NCBI RefSeq assembly: GCF_030272615.1
Contig: NC_081405.1
Location: 652,878,920-652,942,919, forward strand
From: Cryptomeria japonica
Taxonomy: Eukaryota; Streptophyta; Pinopsida; Cupressales; Cupressaceae
Reading direction: 5' to 3'
DNA: 64,000 nucleotides
The position numbers and the translations under genes were made by a program. Each line of letters begins with the position of its first letter. The stretch's first letter is position 1. The notes beneath the pieces were generated by a model that saw only the letters and a program-made list of their open reading frames with translations, made no database searches and was not told the DNA's origin. Of this stretch, positions 46,066-57,320 are shown in pieces.

Positions 46066-47539
46066 TGATAGTTTTGATACTTAATATAAGTAAAGATCCG
46101 ATAGCCAACAAGATGAGAGGGGGGGGGGGGTGAATCATACAAACTTAATCATTAATGAAAACATCAGATTCAACCTCGGTAACATATATCAGTCATAGAA
46201 TAAAAACTGTCAAACATGCAAACTCAAAAGCATATGAACAATATAAGCCTCATAACACTAGATTTAACATGGAAACCCAAATAGGGAAAAACCACTGTGG
46301 GATTTTGGACCCACTAAGAAATATACTCTTCTAGAGTATGCTCGGTTAAAAGCCAATCCTGTTAAAGATTACAAAACACATTGCTAGATGTGACCCGGTT
46401 AAGGGATTTCCCTCAGATCTGTTAGGATCTTCACTTTGTTAGAAGTGACCTTGTCAAAGGATTTCAAAGACTCATTTAGAATGTCACCTTGTTAGAGGAT
46501 TTACTTATAAGACCGTTAAGTCCACTTGGTTAAGAGATTTCTTGTTACTTTCACAAGCTAACAGTAATACAATCTATCTGCAACTTTACATCTAAAATGC
46601 TAAAGAAGATTCTTATTTGTTCAACACAATCTAGACATAGAACTATTCTTGTCTATCTGTTGGGCATCAATACTCTATTATTCCAATAGGTCTTCAAGCT
46701 TTTGTGCTCGGTGATCACTATGTAGCATCCCTGTGCATACACTTGCCCGCTTTTTACTATTTATCAAGAGTTCCTTATTTATAAACAATCATCTAACCAC
46801 TTAATCTCCTTGATCACATTTCCCATGATCAATCATAGCCATTAGATCTTCAATCTTGTCCAGGTTCATTGTATCTTACGATTTGAAAAATGTTTTACCC
46901 TGCCTCGGAACTTGGACAGTCATCTTGGAACTTGTGTTAGGGTAATGCGGTTCAATCTGAGCTGTAGGTCTTCTTGCTGACTTTCCATTGCCTTAGATTT
47001 GTTAACAAACTTCTTCCACGGCTTGCCAATCATTGATCCGCTCCAGCTCATCAGCTTCTTTCATTAAATATCACATGTAAACATTTAATGCATTCTATGA
47101 TAGCTCAGTTACAACTTGGTGAATACTAAACTTTACTCGATAGACATTCTATCTTCATTAACTGACTGCAATAACCTTAGGGTTTACCAACTAGGTTCTT
47201 TGCCTGATAACATAGTGTAGTATTAACCTTTACATTTTACAACATATGTATGATGTTAACACAATCTAAAACATCAAAATCTCATCATTGTCTGACTTGG
47301 TAGAGTTGCCCATTGAATAACTTATCCCTTTATTCATCATATTATTTCTTGTGTCTTTACCGACTTCTTTATAATCTTCATATCATATTTCTTAAGATAT
47401 GGCAACATAATACTGAATTAGAAAAATAATTTCTTGACATCAATGACAAAATAATAATATCAAGATAGTAAAATATCTTTAATCAGTTATGTCCATAATC
47501 ATAAACAACCTTCTCAATATCCTTGTTACATTGCCAACA
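46066..47539 (-). repeat. 3' LTR of E6
   Basis: 1474 bp. In plus-strand view it starts TGATAG, has a G-run from about 46119 and ends GCCAACA. It is close to its partner, with only scattered single-base differences and a different G-run length. Confidence 0.92.
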
Positions 47540-47556
47540 ATCTCCCCCTTTGGCAT
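47540..47556 (-). promoter_or_regulatory. Polypurine tract of E6
   Basis: Minus strand aaagggggagat directly before the LTR. Further purine tracts (plus-strand ctccccc at about 47618, 47699 and 47718) lie within the next 180 bases, as in E3. Confidence 0.78.
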
Positions 47557-47979
47557 TGATGGCAAAACCAATTGATTTGATCGTTAAGAATTCGGATTGC
47601 TGTGATTCTGAAATGCTCTCCCCCATACATTAGACTTCTCTTCTGGTTTTCTCTCAATCTTCTCCTCCTTGTAGTCTTCTCCTCCTTGGGTAGGTCTTCT
47701 CCCCCTGGTAGTCTTCTCCCCCTTTGACAACAATGCCAAAAAGAAAAGAACTAAAACATAAATTATTTCTGTAAGAAGTTATTTCTTACTGATGTGTATA
47801 AACTGAGTCTCGGTCAGAGCATTTGTTTACAATTCCTGTTCCCTGTATCATTGTCTGTATTATCCCAATATTGTTCCAGTACACTTTTAGAAAAGCATTC
47901 TTAAAGTGTATCACTCCAACATGAGCTCCCTAAAAGATATTCAATAGATTCATCGAAGTGATGCTTTCACTGAACTTGG

Positions 47980-48845
47980 TCAGTGAGTAAGAGATAGGGG
48001 TAGGACCCCTAACTTACTTCTGAGATATTCAAAAGTGTCCTTTGGTAGTGGCTTGGTGAAGATATCAGCTATTTGTTCCTTTGTGTTAACATATTCCAAC
48101 ACCACTTTCTTTTCATGAGCTTCTTCTCTAAGATAATGATATTTGATAGATATGTGCTTTGTCTTAGAGTGCATAACGGGGTTCTTTGAAATATTAATGG
48201 CATTAGTATTGTCGTAGAATATAGTTACTGGCTCGGTAACTTTCTCATTTATACCTTCCAACAATTGTTTGATCCATGCAATGTTGGTATAATTCAGTGC
48301 TGCAGCAACATATTCAGCTTTGGCTGTTGACTGAGAAACACATCCTTGTTTCTTGCTAAGCCAACTCAATAGTCTTTCTCCTAAGAAGAAAGCTCCTCCA
48401 CTTGTGCTGTTCCTATCATCAATGTTGCCTGCCCAATCAGCATCAGTATAGACTTTCAAATCAAAATCATTTCCTTTCTAATATACTAAGCCATAATCTT
48501 CAATGCCTTTCAAGTATCTGAAAATTCTTTTGATTGTTGTCATGTTTATTTCCTTAGGATCTGCAGAGAATATTGCAACAATACCTACTGCATGTGCTAT
48601 ATCAGGTCTGCTATGAACAACATATTGTAGTTTTCCAATCATGGATCAGTAGAGTGTCTCATCAACAGATGTAGATTCATCATTCTTTGATAGTTTGCAG
48701 TTTGTAGTCATAGGAGTACTTACTGGTTTTGAATCTTCCATTCCAAATTTCTTCAAGATTTCCTTTATGTATTTGGATTGAGTAATGAAAATTTCATTTT
48801 TCATTTGCAGTATCTGTAAGCCTATAAAATACTTTATCTCACCGA
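47980..48845 (-). pseudogene. E6 RNase H and connection region, broken
   Basis: RNase H is open from 48459 to 47980 (DADWAGN; KAEYVAAALN, where E3 has EAEY; YDNTNAINISKN; ends LPLSLTH). The upstream connection (IKEILKKFGMEDSKPVSTPM, about 48690-48760) is in the same frame but interrupted by stops near 48646 and 48478 (CAG to TAG). The Glu to Lys change in the KAEY motif hits a conserved acidic residue of RNase H. Confidence 0.85.
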
Positions 48846-48849
48846 TTAA

Positions 48850-49700
48850 TTACATCTCAAATTCTTTGCTCATTTCATTACCAAAGTTCTTGCATAAAGA
48901 GTCATTTCCACAAAATATAATATCATCAACAAATATGGCTGAGATTAGTATTCCATTTTCATCATTCTTCATGTACATGTTGTTGTTCTCACTTGTCCTT
49001 ATAAAACAAATCTTAATCAAATAAGAGTGCAGTCTTTCATACCATGCTCTAGGTGCTTGTTTCACACCATATAAAGCTTTGTTCAATTTACATACTTGAT
49101 CTTTATTATTGTCTTCAACAAATTCTTCAGGTTGTTCAATGAAAACTTCTTCTTCTAATATTCCATTTAGAAATGCAGATTTGACATCCATTTGATATAC
49201 CTTGAAGTTTTTGAAAGCAACATATGCCAACAATGTTCTAACTCCTTCAAGTCTGGCAACAGGTGCAAAAGTCTCACCATAATCAATTCCTTCTTCTTGG
49301 GCATAACCTTTGCAAACCAATCTTGCTTTGTTCCAAATGACCTCTCCTTTCTCATTTAGCTTGTTTCTAAAGATCCATTTTGTACCGATTACATTTTTGT
49401 CCTTAGGTCTTGGGACTAGTGTGCATGTGTCATTCTTCTTGATTTGATCAATCTCTTCAGTCATAGCATTGATCCAATCTTCACTGTTGAATGCCTCTTT
49501 TACTATTCTTGGTTCAAATTCAGATATCAAACATGTGTTCTGTCTCAGTTTTTTCCTTGTCATCACTGGATCATCCTTATTTCCTATAATCTGACTTGGT
49601 GCATGATGTCTTCTGACATATTTGGCTAATACAGGCTCGGTAGGCTCTGTATGATCCTCTTCATCACTAGGTAATTGGATATCTTCCTCATTTCCTTCAA
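48850..49700 (-). pseudogene. E6 reverse transcriptase, stopped at C-terminus
   Basis: Part of the longest frame of the family here (48850-50328). In order: [48 protein letters not shown] with the [11 protein letters not shown] block; [20 protein letters not shown] (catalytic Asp, about 49190); [15 protein letters not shown] (G-V in place of G-L); FVDD box in [10 protein letters not shown] (about 48920). The frame stops at SKEFEM (48850) by a TCA to TAA change. The body of the polymerase is open, so damage is limited to the end and to flanking domains. Confidence 0.9.
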
Positions 49701-50534
49701 TAGTTATCTCGGTAGGTCTTTTCAGTTGCACATAGACAAATTCATCATAGTATTCTAGTTCTTTGGAATTCCTATCATCAGTTCTTTCTACAAATTCATC
49801 AATTTTCACATTTGCACTTTCTACTATTTTGTTAGATGATTTGATCAGACATTTAAATGCTTTTCTTCTAGAAGAATATCCTAGAAATGTTCCTTCTTCA
49901 CTTTTCTGATCAAACTTGCCATTTCTATCATCTTTATGAACATAGCATTTTCTTCCAAAGATCTTAAAATAACTTACGTTAGGTTTCTTGCCATACCAGA
50001 TTTCATAAGGTGTCTTCAAAGTACCTTTCTTCAATTGAACTTGGTTCAACGTGTAAACAGATGTGCTTATTGCTTCTCTCCAAAATTTTTGTGGAACCTT
50101 CTTCTCAATCATCAATATTCTAGCACAATCCACAATAGATCTGTTTCTTCTTTTAGCTATTCCATTCTGTTGTGGAGTCCTCGGTGTAGAGACTTGTCTT
50201 TTAATACCATGATCATTACAAAATAGGTTGAACTCATCAGATGTGAACTCTCCTCCTCTATCTGATCTAAGACATTTCAGTTGTCTTCGTGTTTCATTTT
50301 CAAGTCTAGCCTTGTACCACTTAAACATTGAAAAGATTTTGATTTTTCTTTTAAAAACATTACTGACATCATCCTTGAATAATCATCCACAAATAATATG
50401 AAATACTTATCACCATAATAACCTTGAACTTTCATAGGACCACAAAGATTAGTGTGTACAACATCTTAAATTCCTTTAGAAGTGTAGGACTTACTTGTAA
50501 AGCTGGATCTTGTCATCTTGCCCATTTGGCATCC
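49701..50534 (-). pseudogene. E6 integrase, catalytic residues lost
   Basis: The first catalytic Asp is Asn (HTNLCGP, codon at about 50448-50450). The second is kept (LRSDRGGEF, about 50265). The catalytic Glu is Lys ([10 protein letters not shown], codon at 50151-50153). E4 keeps D, D and E at the same places. A 1-base loss near 50330 shifts the frame between the first and second Asp, and a TAA lies near 50466. The C-terminal [20 protein letters not shown] region is intact. Integration by this protein would not be expected. Confidence 0.88.
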
Positions 50535-51197
50535 TCAACACATAGCATTCTTAGGTTTTTCAAGACTTGGTAGACCTCTTACTCTGTGCTTCTTACTTAT
50601 CTTGATCAGATTATCAAAATTAACATGACAAAACCTTTTATGCCATAACCAAGTGTTATCAATCTTTGCATGCAAGCACTTGTTGTGAGTAGAGTCAAGG
50701 TGAAATGTATTGCCTTTTGTTTGTGTCTCGGTAGCAGCTAACTTTCCATTTTTGTCATGAACTTTGACAATTCCTTTTTGAAATTCTATTCGGTAACCTG
50801 TGTTGTTTAGCTGTGCTACACTCAACAAATTATATTTCAAACCTTCAACCCAATAAACATCATTGCATCTTTCTTTATCAATAAGTGTTATGGATCCTTT
50901 ACCTCTTACTGGACATGGTGCATCATTACCAAATCTAACATAGCCTCCATCATAATCTTCTAACATAACAAACTTGTGTTTATCTGCTGTCTTATGATGT
51001 GAGCATCCACTATCTATAATCCAAGAATCATTAGTGTTTATGTGAGATATTAGGGATTTTTCTTCATACCTTTCTTCATCTGATCCATCCTTGATAGCCA
51101 CATAAACAACTTCCTCTGTATCAGTCTCATCTAATTTATCATCTTCAGATTCCTCATCAGCAATTAAGGAGGTCTTTCTATCTCTTCTTTTGAAGTC
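50535..51197 (-). pseudogene. E6 protease and zinc-domain region
   Basis: Open from 51101 to 50535. The protease site WIIDSGCSHH (about 50990-51025) keeps the catalytic DSG. The pre-integrase region (YWVEGLKYNLLSVAQLNNTG) and the first half of the HHCC domain (WLWHKRFCHVNFDNL) follow. The frame ends AMC with TGA at 50535-50537, where E3 and E4 have CGA. It would cut the Gag-Pol polyprotein if translated; the upstream TGA at 51198-51200 separates it from Gag. Confidence 0.87.
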
Positions 51198-52163
51198 TCA
51201 GTGACCTTTGTAATGATTATCTTTCTGTCTATCATCTTGGTAATCTCTCTTTTCAGTGAAATCTTTGTCAGGACAGTTAGAAGCCATATGTCCAATCTTA
51301 TCACAATTGAAACGTTTCAAGGGTAGTTTTCCCTTATACTTACCTTTGCCTCTTGGTAACCTTTTGGCCAATAGTGCTTCAAACTCTTCTTGCTTTTTGA
51401 TTTCTTCATACAGTTTATGTACCTCCTCCATGTTCTTTCGAAATCTTTCACTTGCTCCACTATGATCTCCTCCAGAGTACTTATACTTTCTTTCATTGTA
51501 ATCATTAGATTCATTCAGATGAAAAGAACTAAATGTAGATTCAACTTTATTTACCGATGACCCACTGTTATCAAAATTATTTAACTGAAATGCATGTAGC
51601 TTACCAATAGTAGCATCCAAGGAAACTGGCATATTAGGTATAGACCTCAGTTCATTGATTGTAGAGACTCAGATTGCATAGGCAGGTAGAAGGGTTCTTA
51701 ACAACTTAATTGTCACATCCTTTTCTTCAATAGTTCCTCCTACTCCCTTGATTTGATTTACAATCTCCTTTAGTCTTGTACTGTACTGGATTATGTTCTC
51801 ACCTTCATTCATCATCATAGATTCAAGTTTTCCTCTTAGACTATCAACTTTTGCTCTTTGAACATGTTCATCTCCTCCATATACAGATATGAGCTTAGTC
51901 CACATAGCCTTCGCATCATTGCAGCCTTCTAGATCATTAAACTTAGAATCGGTCAATGTAGATGTTATTTCAATCATTGCTTGAATGTGTTCTTGCTTTG
52001 CCTTTATCTCTTCCATAGTCAATGGATAGGTGCTCAGTGTAACAAAATCGTTCTCCAGATAGTATATAGCATATTCTCCAACTCCTGATAGATGTAGCTC
52101 CATCCTTTTCTGCCATGTAGAGAAACTTGAATTATTTAGTTTAGGTGCATCCCTCTTATACAT
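51198..52163 (-). pseudogene. E6 Gag with one TGA
   Basis: Starts MYKRDAPKLNNSSFSTW at 52163, 51 bases after the primer site. A TGA at 51669-51671 in the LPAYAIRVS region replaces CGA of E3 and E4. The same frame continues from 51668 to the TGA at 51198. The second part contains the zinc knuckle region (51260-51310), here RFNCDKIGHMASNC, in which the first Cys has become Arg. Loss of that Cys should weaken RNA binding. Confidence 0.9.
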
Positions 52164-52213
52164 CTTTGGATCTTTAACTCAAGTGCCTTTAAACTTTCCT
52201 TTTGGAGTCCAAA

Positions 52214-52225
52214 GCTCTGATACCA
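52214..52225 (-). promoter_or_regulatory. Primer-binding site of E6
   Basis: Minus strand tggtatcagagc, perfect to the initiator methionine tRNA complement, after a two-base AT spacer from the LTR. Confidence 0.9.
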
Positions 52226-52227
52226 AT

Positions 52228-53699
52228 TGATAGTTCTGATACTTAATATAAGTACAGATCCGATAGCCAACAAGATGAGAGTTGGGGGGGGTGAATCATA
52301 CAAACTTAATCATTAATGAAAACATCAGATTCAACCTTGGTAACATATATCAGTCATAGAATAAAAATTGTCAAACATGCAAACTCAAAAGCATATGAAC
52401 AATATAAGCCTCATAACACCAAATTTAACATGGAAACCCAAATAGGGAAAAACCACCGTGGTATTTCAGACCCACTAAGAAATATACTCTTCTAGAGTAT
52501 GCTCGGTTAAAAGCCAATCTTGTTAAAGATTACAAAACACATTGCTAGATGTGACCCGGTTAAGGGATTTCCCTCAGATCTGTTAGGATCTTCACTTTGT
52601 TAGAAGTGACCTTGTCAAAGGATTTCAAAGACTCATTTAGAATGTCACCTTGTTAGAGGATTTACTTATAAGACTGTTAAGTCCACTCAGTTAAGAGATT
52701 TCCTGTTACTTTCACAAGCTAATAGTAATACAATCTATCTGCAACTTTACATCTAAAATGCTAAAGTGGATTCTTATTTGTTCAACATAATCTAGACATA
52801 GAACTATTCTTGTCTATCTGTTGGGCATCAATACTCTGTTATTCCAATAGGTCTTCAAGCTTTTGTGCTCGGTGATCACTATGTAGCATCCCTATGCATA
52901 CACTTGCCCACTTTTTACTATTTATCAAGAGTTCCTTATTTATAAACAATCATCTAACCACTTAATCTCCTTGATCACATTTCCCATGATCAATCATAGC
53001 CATTAGATCTTCAATCTTGTCCAGGTTCATTGTATCTTGTGATCTAAAAAATGTTTTACCCTGCCTCGGAACTTGGACAGTCATCTTGGAACTTGTGTTA
53101 GGGTAATGCGGTTTAATCTGAGCTGTAGATCTTCTTGCCAACTTTCCATTGCCTTAGATTTGTTAACAAACTTCTTCCATGGCTTGCCAATCATTGATCC
53201 ACTCCAGCTCATCAGCTTCTTTCATTAAATATCACATGTAAACATTTAATGCATTTTGTTATAGCTCAGTTACAACTTGGTGAATACTAAACTTTACTCG
53301 GTAGACATTCTGTCTTAATTAACCGACTGCGATAACCTTAGGGTTTACCGACTAGGTTCTTTGCTTGATAACATAGTGTAGTATTAACCTTTACATTTTA
53401 CAACATATGTATGATGTTAACACAATCTAAAACATGAAGATCTCATCATTGTCTGACTCGGTAGAGTTGCCCATTGAATAACTTATCCCTTTATTCATCA
53501 TATTCTTTCTTGTGTCTTTACCGACTTCTTTATAATCTTCATATCATATTTCTTAAGATATGGAAACATCATAGTGAATTAGAAAATCAATTTCTTGACA
53601 TCAATGACAAATAATAATATCAAGATAGTAAAACATCTTTAATCAGTTATGTCCATAATCATCAACAACCTTCTCAATTTCCTTGTTATATTGCCAACA
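52228..53699 (-). repeat. 5' LTR of E6
   Basis: 1472 bp, TGATAG start and GCCAACA end in plus-strand view, followed by target copy ttttg. It contains the spaced gttaagggattt words at about 52500-52690. Confidence 0.92.
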
Positions 53700-53704
53700 T
53701 TTTG

Positions 53705-55075
53705 ATGAGTGCAAAGAAGAACAATGCATGTGGTAATAAAAGTTGCTATAAGATCTCTCATGCAATCCTTACTGAGTAATCATGCCAAAAATCTACATAT
53801 AAAGGGGAATGTGTGAGATTCATCACAAAACATTGAGCCAAATGGTGACTACTATAGGTCAAGAAACATGGATGTGCGCCTTTTCTATATACCGCAAACC
53901 CTATTCAACAAACATCATTGAGAAAATCACATTCGGACAACCACTGCAAACTCTAATTGGCATTTTGATAATGTGGTTTGAGGTTTAAAAAAAATCATAT
54001 TTGACATGATTGACATTGCAATGCCTTTTCAAAGGCGTTGTTACTGCTATTTCATCTTTTGCGCACTACTAGAACATTCTTCCATTTTTGAGATCTCTTC
54101 ACATAATATTAGTGCGATTTCCATTGCACAAAGATCACACCACACTTATCTTGTGCACAGGAAACAACGCTTGAAGACTATCTTGCACTTCTATTGATGT
54201 GTGGCTTTCCCTTATGTTACTACAATCCTCAGGCCCTTTGCGCAGTGCCATGAGCATTGAGAATACAAAAAAAGATTGCAATTCCCATGATCATCTTGAT
54301 ACAACATCTTCTACCATGATAGAAGTCATTATGTATGCGTACGCCTTATAGAACAATCTATAAAACATTATAAGGAGCCATGCTACATTAACTCATTTGC
54401 AGACAAAGGAGAAGAAAATATTTTCATGCTAACAGAAATCTCCAATGCACAAGGAAACCCTAATTAGTCTTGCCCTATTTTTCCTTCAAAAATGACTTCT
54501 AATGAACTCCCTGTATTGCCACACCTCCCCTTTGTTTCCCTATTTTTCCTTGCTAGTTAGCAGGGAATATAAAACTTTGAAAACAATTAGATTTGTTTTC
54601 CTTTTTATTTACACCCCTGTCTCTCGCATTGTGCTTTAACTGCCTTGAGATGCCATGCAGGGTGGAGGGAATAATATTCCCTCCCCTACTCCTCTGCATT
54701 ATGTACGTGTTCCACTCCTTGCCTTTGCAGGATGGAGAAATAGGACCCCCTTTTAAAAAATTGATTTTACCCTTTTTCTATAGTATATTTCTTGGGGCCC
54801 CACCATCATTTTGTTAGACCTCAAAGACAAAGGAATTGCATTGAAATTAAATCATTGTTGAAATGTTTTTAATTTAGAATGCCCCTAATTAAATCATTAA
54901 AAATTATTCAGCTAATCTCTCCTCCCCTTTTTAAATTTTGACTTGAACAAATTATGAGTAATTTTCACAAATTAGTAATTAAATCAATTTAATGATTTAA
55001 TTAATACAAGTCTTTCATATGTCAACCTTGAGTTAACTCTTGGAGTCATAATGCATGCCAAGTCCCTAGTTGGGC
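53705..55075. repeat. R1 copy b, right part
   Basis: Continues R1 exactly where E6 broke it and aligns with about 6906-8405. It includes the shared ggggccccaccatcattttg block (54796) and the AT-rich end with aatgatttaattaatacaa (54990). Similarity fades after gtccctag (about 55065). No supported gene; the small frames at 54006 and 54593 are not shared with copy a. Confidence 0.8.
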
Positions 55076-56358
55076 TCACTAAAGCGTAATGGTTGTAAAA
55101 TTAGGGTTTCACAAATTAAGATAATAAAACCGCTAATCTTACTAAATTAACCATTACATTAAAAGAGAAAAATCCAAAAGATCTAACCACAATTCAATTA
55201 GGAAAAGGGTTGAGATGCTGATTAGTTTTTCTTGTTTGTTTGCCACCTCCTTTTAGTTGAAATTGGATTTGTATTGTAAGGTCCAAGGTAAAGCAATGAA
55301 AAATTAGAGTGAATAAGAAATAATAGAGTGCTACAAACATTAGATAGAGCCATAGATAGGGATATGAGTAGAAGAAGAGGATCAGAACCTATTGTTGGAA
55401 ATTTGGGCTAAATTGTCAAGATTGTGGTGGTAGATCACTTTGGACCTGTAACTCTATATAGGTAAGTGGGATATTTTTTATATTAGGGAGACACTAGATC
55501 TATTGTTAGAAGTTCACATAGAATTCTCGGGACCGTGGTGGAGGTCACCTTGGTCCTCTTATTTTCGCTCCTTCAAAATGTAAGCTTATTCATCATCTTC
55601 AATTCTATTAGAATATTCGATCATATCTCCTAAGCCAATTTTTTACCCATAGAAAGAGAGAAAAATAGGTTGTGGATTGGGGTTTTCCTTGGGTCAAATG
55701 CTGGTTTAGGAATTAATCTTGAAATTGAAATGATAATAGTAATGGAAATGGAATTGAATTACAACAAGATGCTTTCATTTTGAGGGAAATTCTAGATCTA
55801 AAATTGATTGCTTGTAATTGAAGTGTATACCTTGATGAAGCTTGCTTGAATCCTCACATAAGGGTTTTAGGATGTCATGTAGAATGCCTTCATAGAAATT
55901 TGATCATGGATGCCATCTTAAATGCTTGAATTTTACTTCACTTCACCTTCAATGCTTGGTCACTTGAATGGAATTTGCTAGAGTGTGATTCAACTTAGAT
56001 TAGACAGCTTGGGTTTTGTTAGGTTTCAAATGAGAGGGGTAGGCCTCCTTTCATACTTGACCACTTGAAAACTATTTGAATTTTTAGGGTAGGCACCTAA
56101 ATTCCCACCCACCTAAAGTGACCGTTATGAGGACCAAATTTGGATCCCGAATGAGAGAACTAGGGTGCTTTGGCACCATGGTCTTGAGAATTAGGACTTA
56201 AATTTGGGGAAGAGACATAAGAGAAAGTGTTCAAATGCAAATTTGTGGAGGGTGTGATAAGAATCAAAGTAGGCATTGGGCATCAAAAGAAAAAATGCCA
56301 AGGTGAGGTCTAGGTTAGGACAAAATTATATGCAAATATAAGTTATGATGCTACAATA
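55076..56358 (-). repeat. LTR-like sequence, minus orientation
   Basis: No gene is visible. Read on the minus strand from about 56355 it begins TGTAGCATCATAAC. It then contains a gaccatggtgccaaagcacc block near 56165-56185, similar in style to the GC-rich block of the insertion at 33863. The block at 56290-56340 (atgccaaggtgaggtct) resembles 35446-35466 near the end of that insertion. The likely identity is an LTR of a related Gypsy family; its other end was not found. Confidence 0.35.
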
Positions 56359-56526
56359 CTATATATATAGTATTGTATATATATATATAGTAATATACAT
56401 ATATATGTGTATGCATAATATATGTATATATATGTGTATATATACATACAATATGCATATATATATAATGTATGTATGTATGTATATATATATGTTTGTG
56501 TGTGTGTGTGTATTGTAGCATCATAA
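56343..56526. repeat. AT-rich hairpin with 16-bp inverted ends
   Basis: ttatgatgctacaata (56343-56358) and its exact reverse complement (56511-56526) enclose about 150 bases of TA, ATGT and TG microsatellite. An inner palindrome around tactatatatatagta lies near 56357-56373. A hairpin is possible. It may be a small inverted-repeat element or the meeting point of two LTR ends. Confidence 0.65.
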
Positions 56527-57320
56527 TTTGTAACCAGTCCAATTTACACCTGATGTTGGTGCTCCTACTTGAGCATGTCCTATCTCCATTCTCTCTCTAG
56601 GTCATTTTTGGTCCTATTATCCAACTCTGATGTCATGAACGCCATTTAGTGGATCCCATCCTTGGGGTACCTTCCCCATTTCCCCTTGTATTGCTCTTGT
56701 TTTTAGGAGGACCATGGCATAGAGCACCCTAGTTTGGACCAGGGTGCCCCACAATGCCCTTGTCCCCCTCAAACGGGCCCCAATTTAAAACGGGGCAAGC
56801 CCTTTATCTCCTCGATGGCTTTCAGAATCTGTGGCTACACATGACCATTCGAGGTTGGCCCAATCAATTTATTTTGACATCAATAACCTATGTATAATAT
56901 TCGTGCATCCATGAAGAACTCATCATCAAGCATTTTTAGAGATTCAAGGCTGCATGTTCATCCTTCAAGCATTTTTAGAGATTCAAGGCTGCATGTTCAT
57001 CATTCAAGCATTGTTGAGGAAAGTTAGATCAATATTCGTACAAGCATGTGTGTATGATTAGGGTTTTCCATGTTCAAGTGTTTATCATGCCATTAAATTT
57101 AATATTTGTGGTTACATTCAAAGAGCATTGCAACATCATCAACAATTACAGATTTGAGGTATAAGTTTCTATCATTTATTTTAGTATTTTCATTATTTCA
57201 TTCAAGGTTAATTACTAAATCAAGGTTTGACATAGGAAAACCCCTATCCACAACATCTTTCCCTCTATTTCTATGTGTAGGAAACAAGTGCAAGGCATGT
57301 ATTCGAGAATTCCAAAAGAG
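56514..57320 (+). repeat. LTR-like sequence, plus orientation
   Basis: Begins TGTAGCATCATAATTTG, a near copy of the start of the neighbour facing the other way. It contains accagggtgccccaca (about 56738), also found near 34337 in the E5 insertion. It holds the 39-bp tandem repeat and no gene; its end is not defined. Confidence 0.35.
56926..57015. repeat. 39-bp tandem repeat, about 2.3 copies
   Basis: The unit starting tcaagcatttttagagattc occurs at 56926, 56965 and, shortened, at 57004. The first two copies are nearly identical, so the duplication is recent. Confidence 0.85.

Larger units (their letters stand above)
46066..53699 (-). mobile_element. E6: full-length Copia element, broken
   Basis: Minus-strand relative of E3 and E4. 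LTRs at 46066-47539 and 52228-53699, target duplication ttttg at 46061-46065 and 53700-53704. The empty site is visible in R1 copy a near 6901, which confirms the boundaries independently. Gag-pol is complete in length but carries stops, a frameshift and two lost integrase catalytic residues. Confidence 0.95.

Noticed and set aside
56351-56542. Minus-strand frame of 63 codons rich in Tyr, Ile and His
   Set aside because: Translation of the TA/TG microsatellite in the hairpin.
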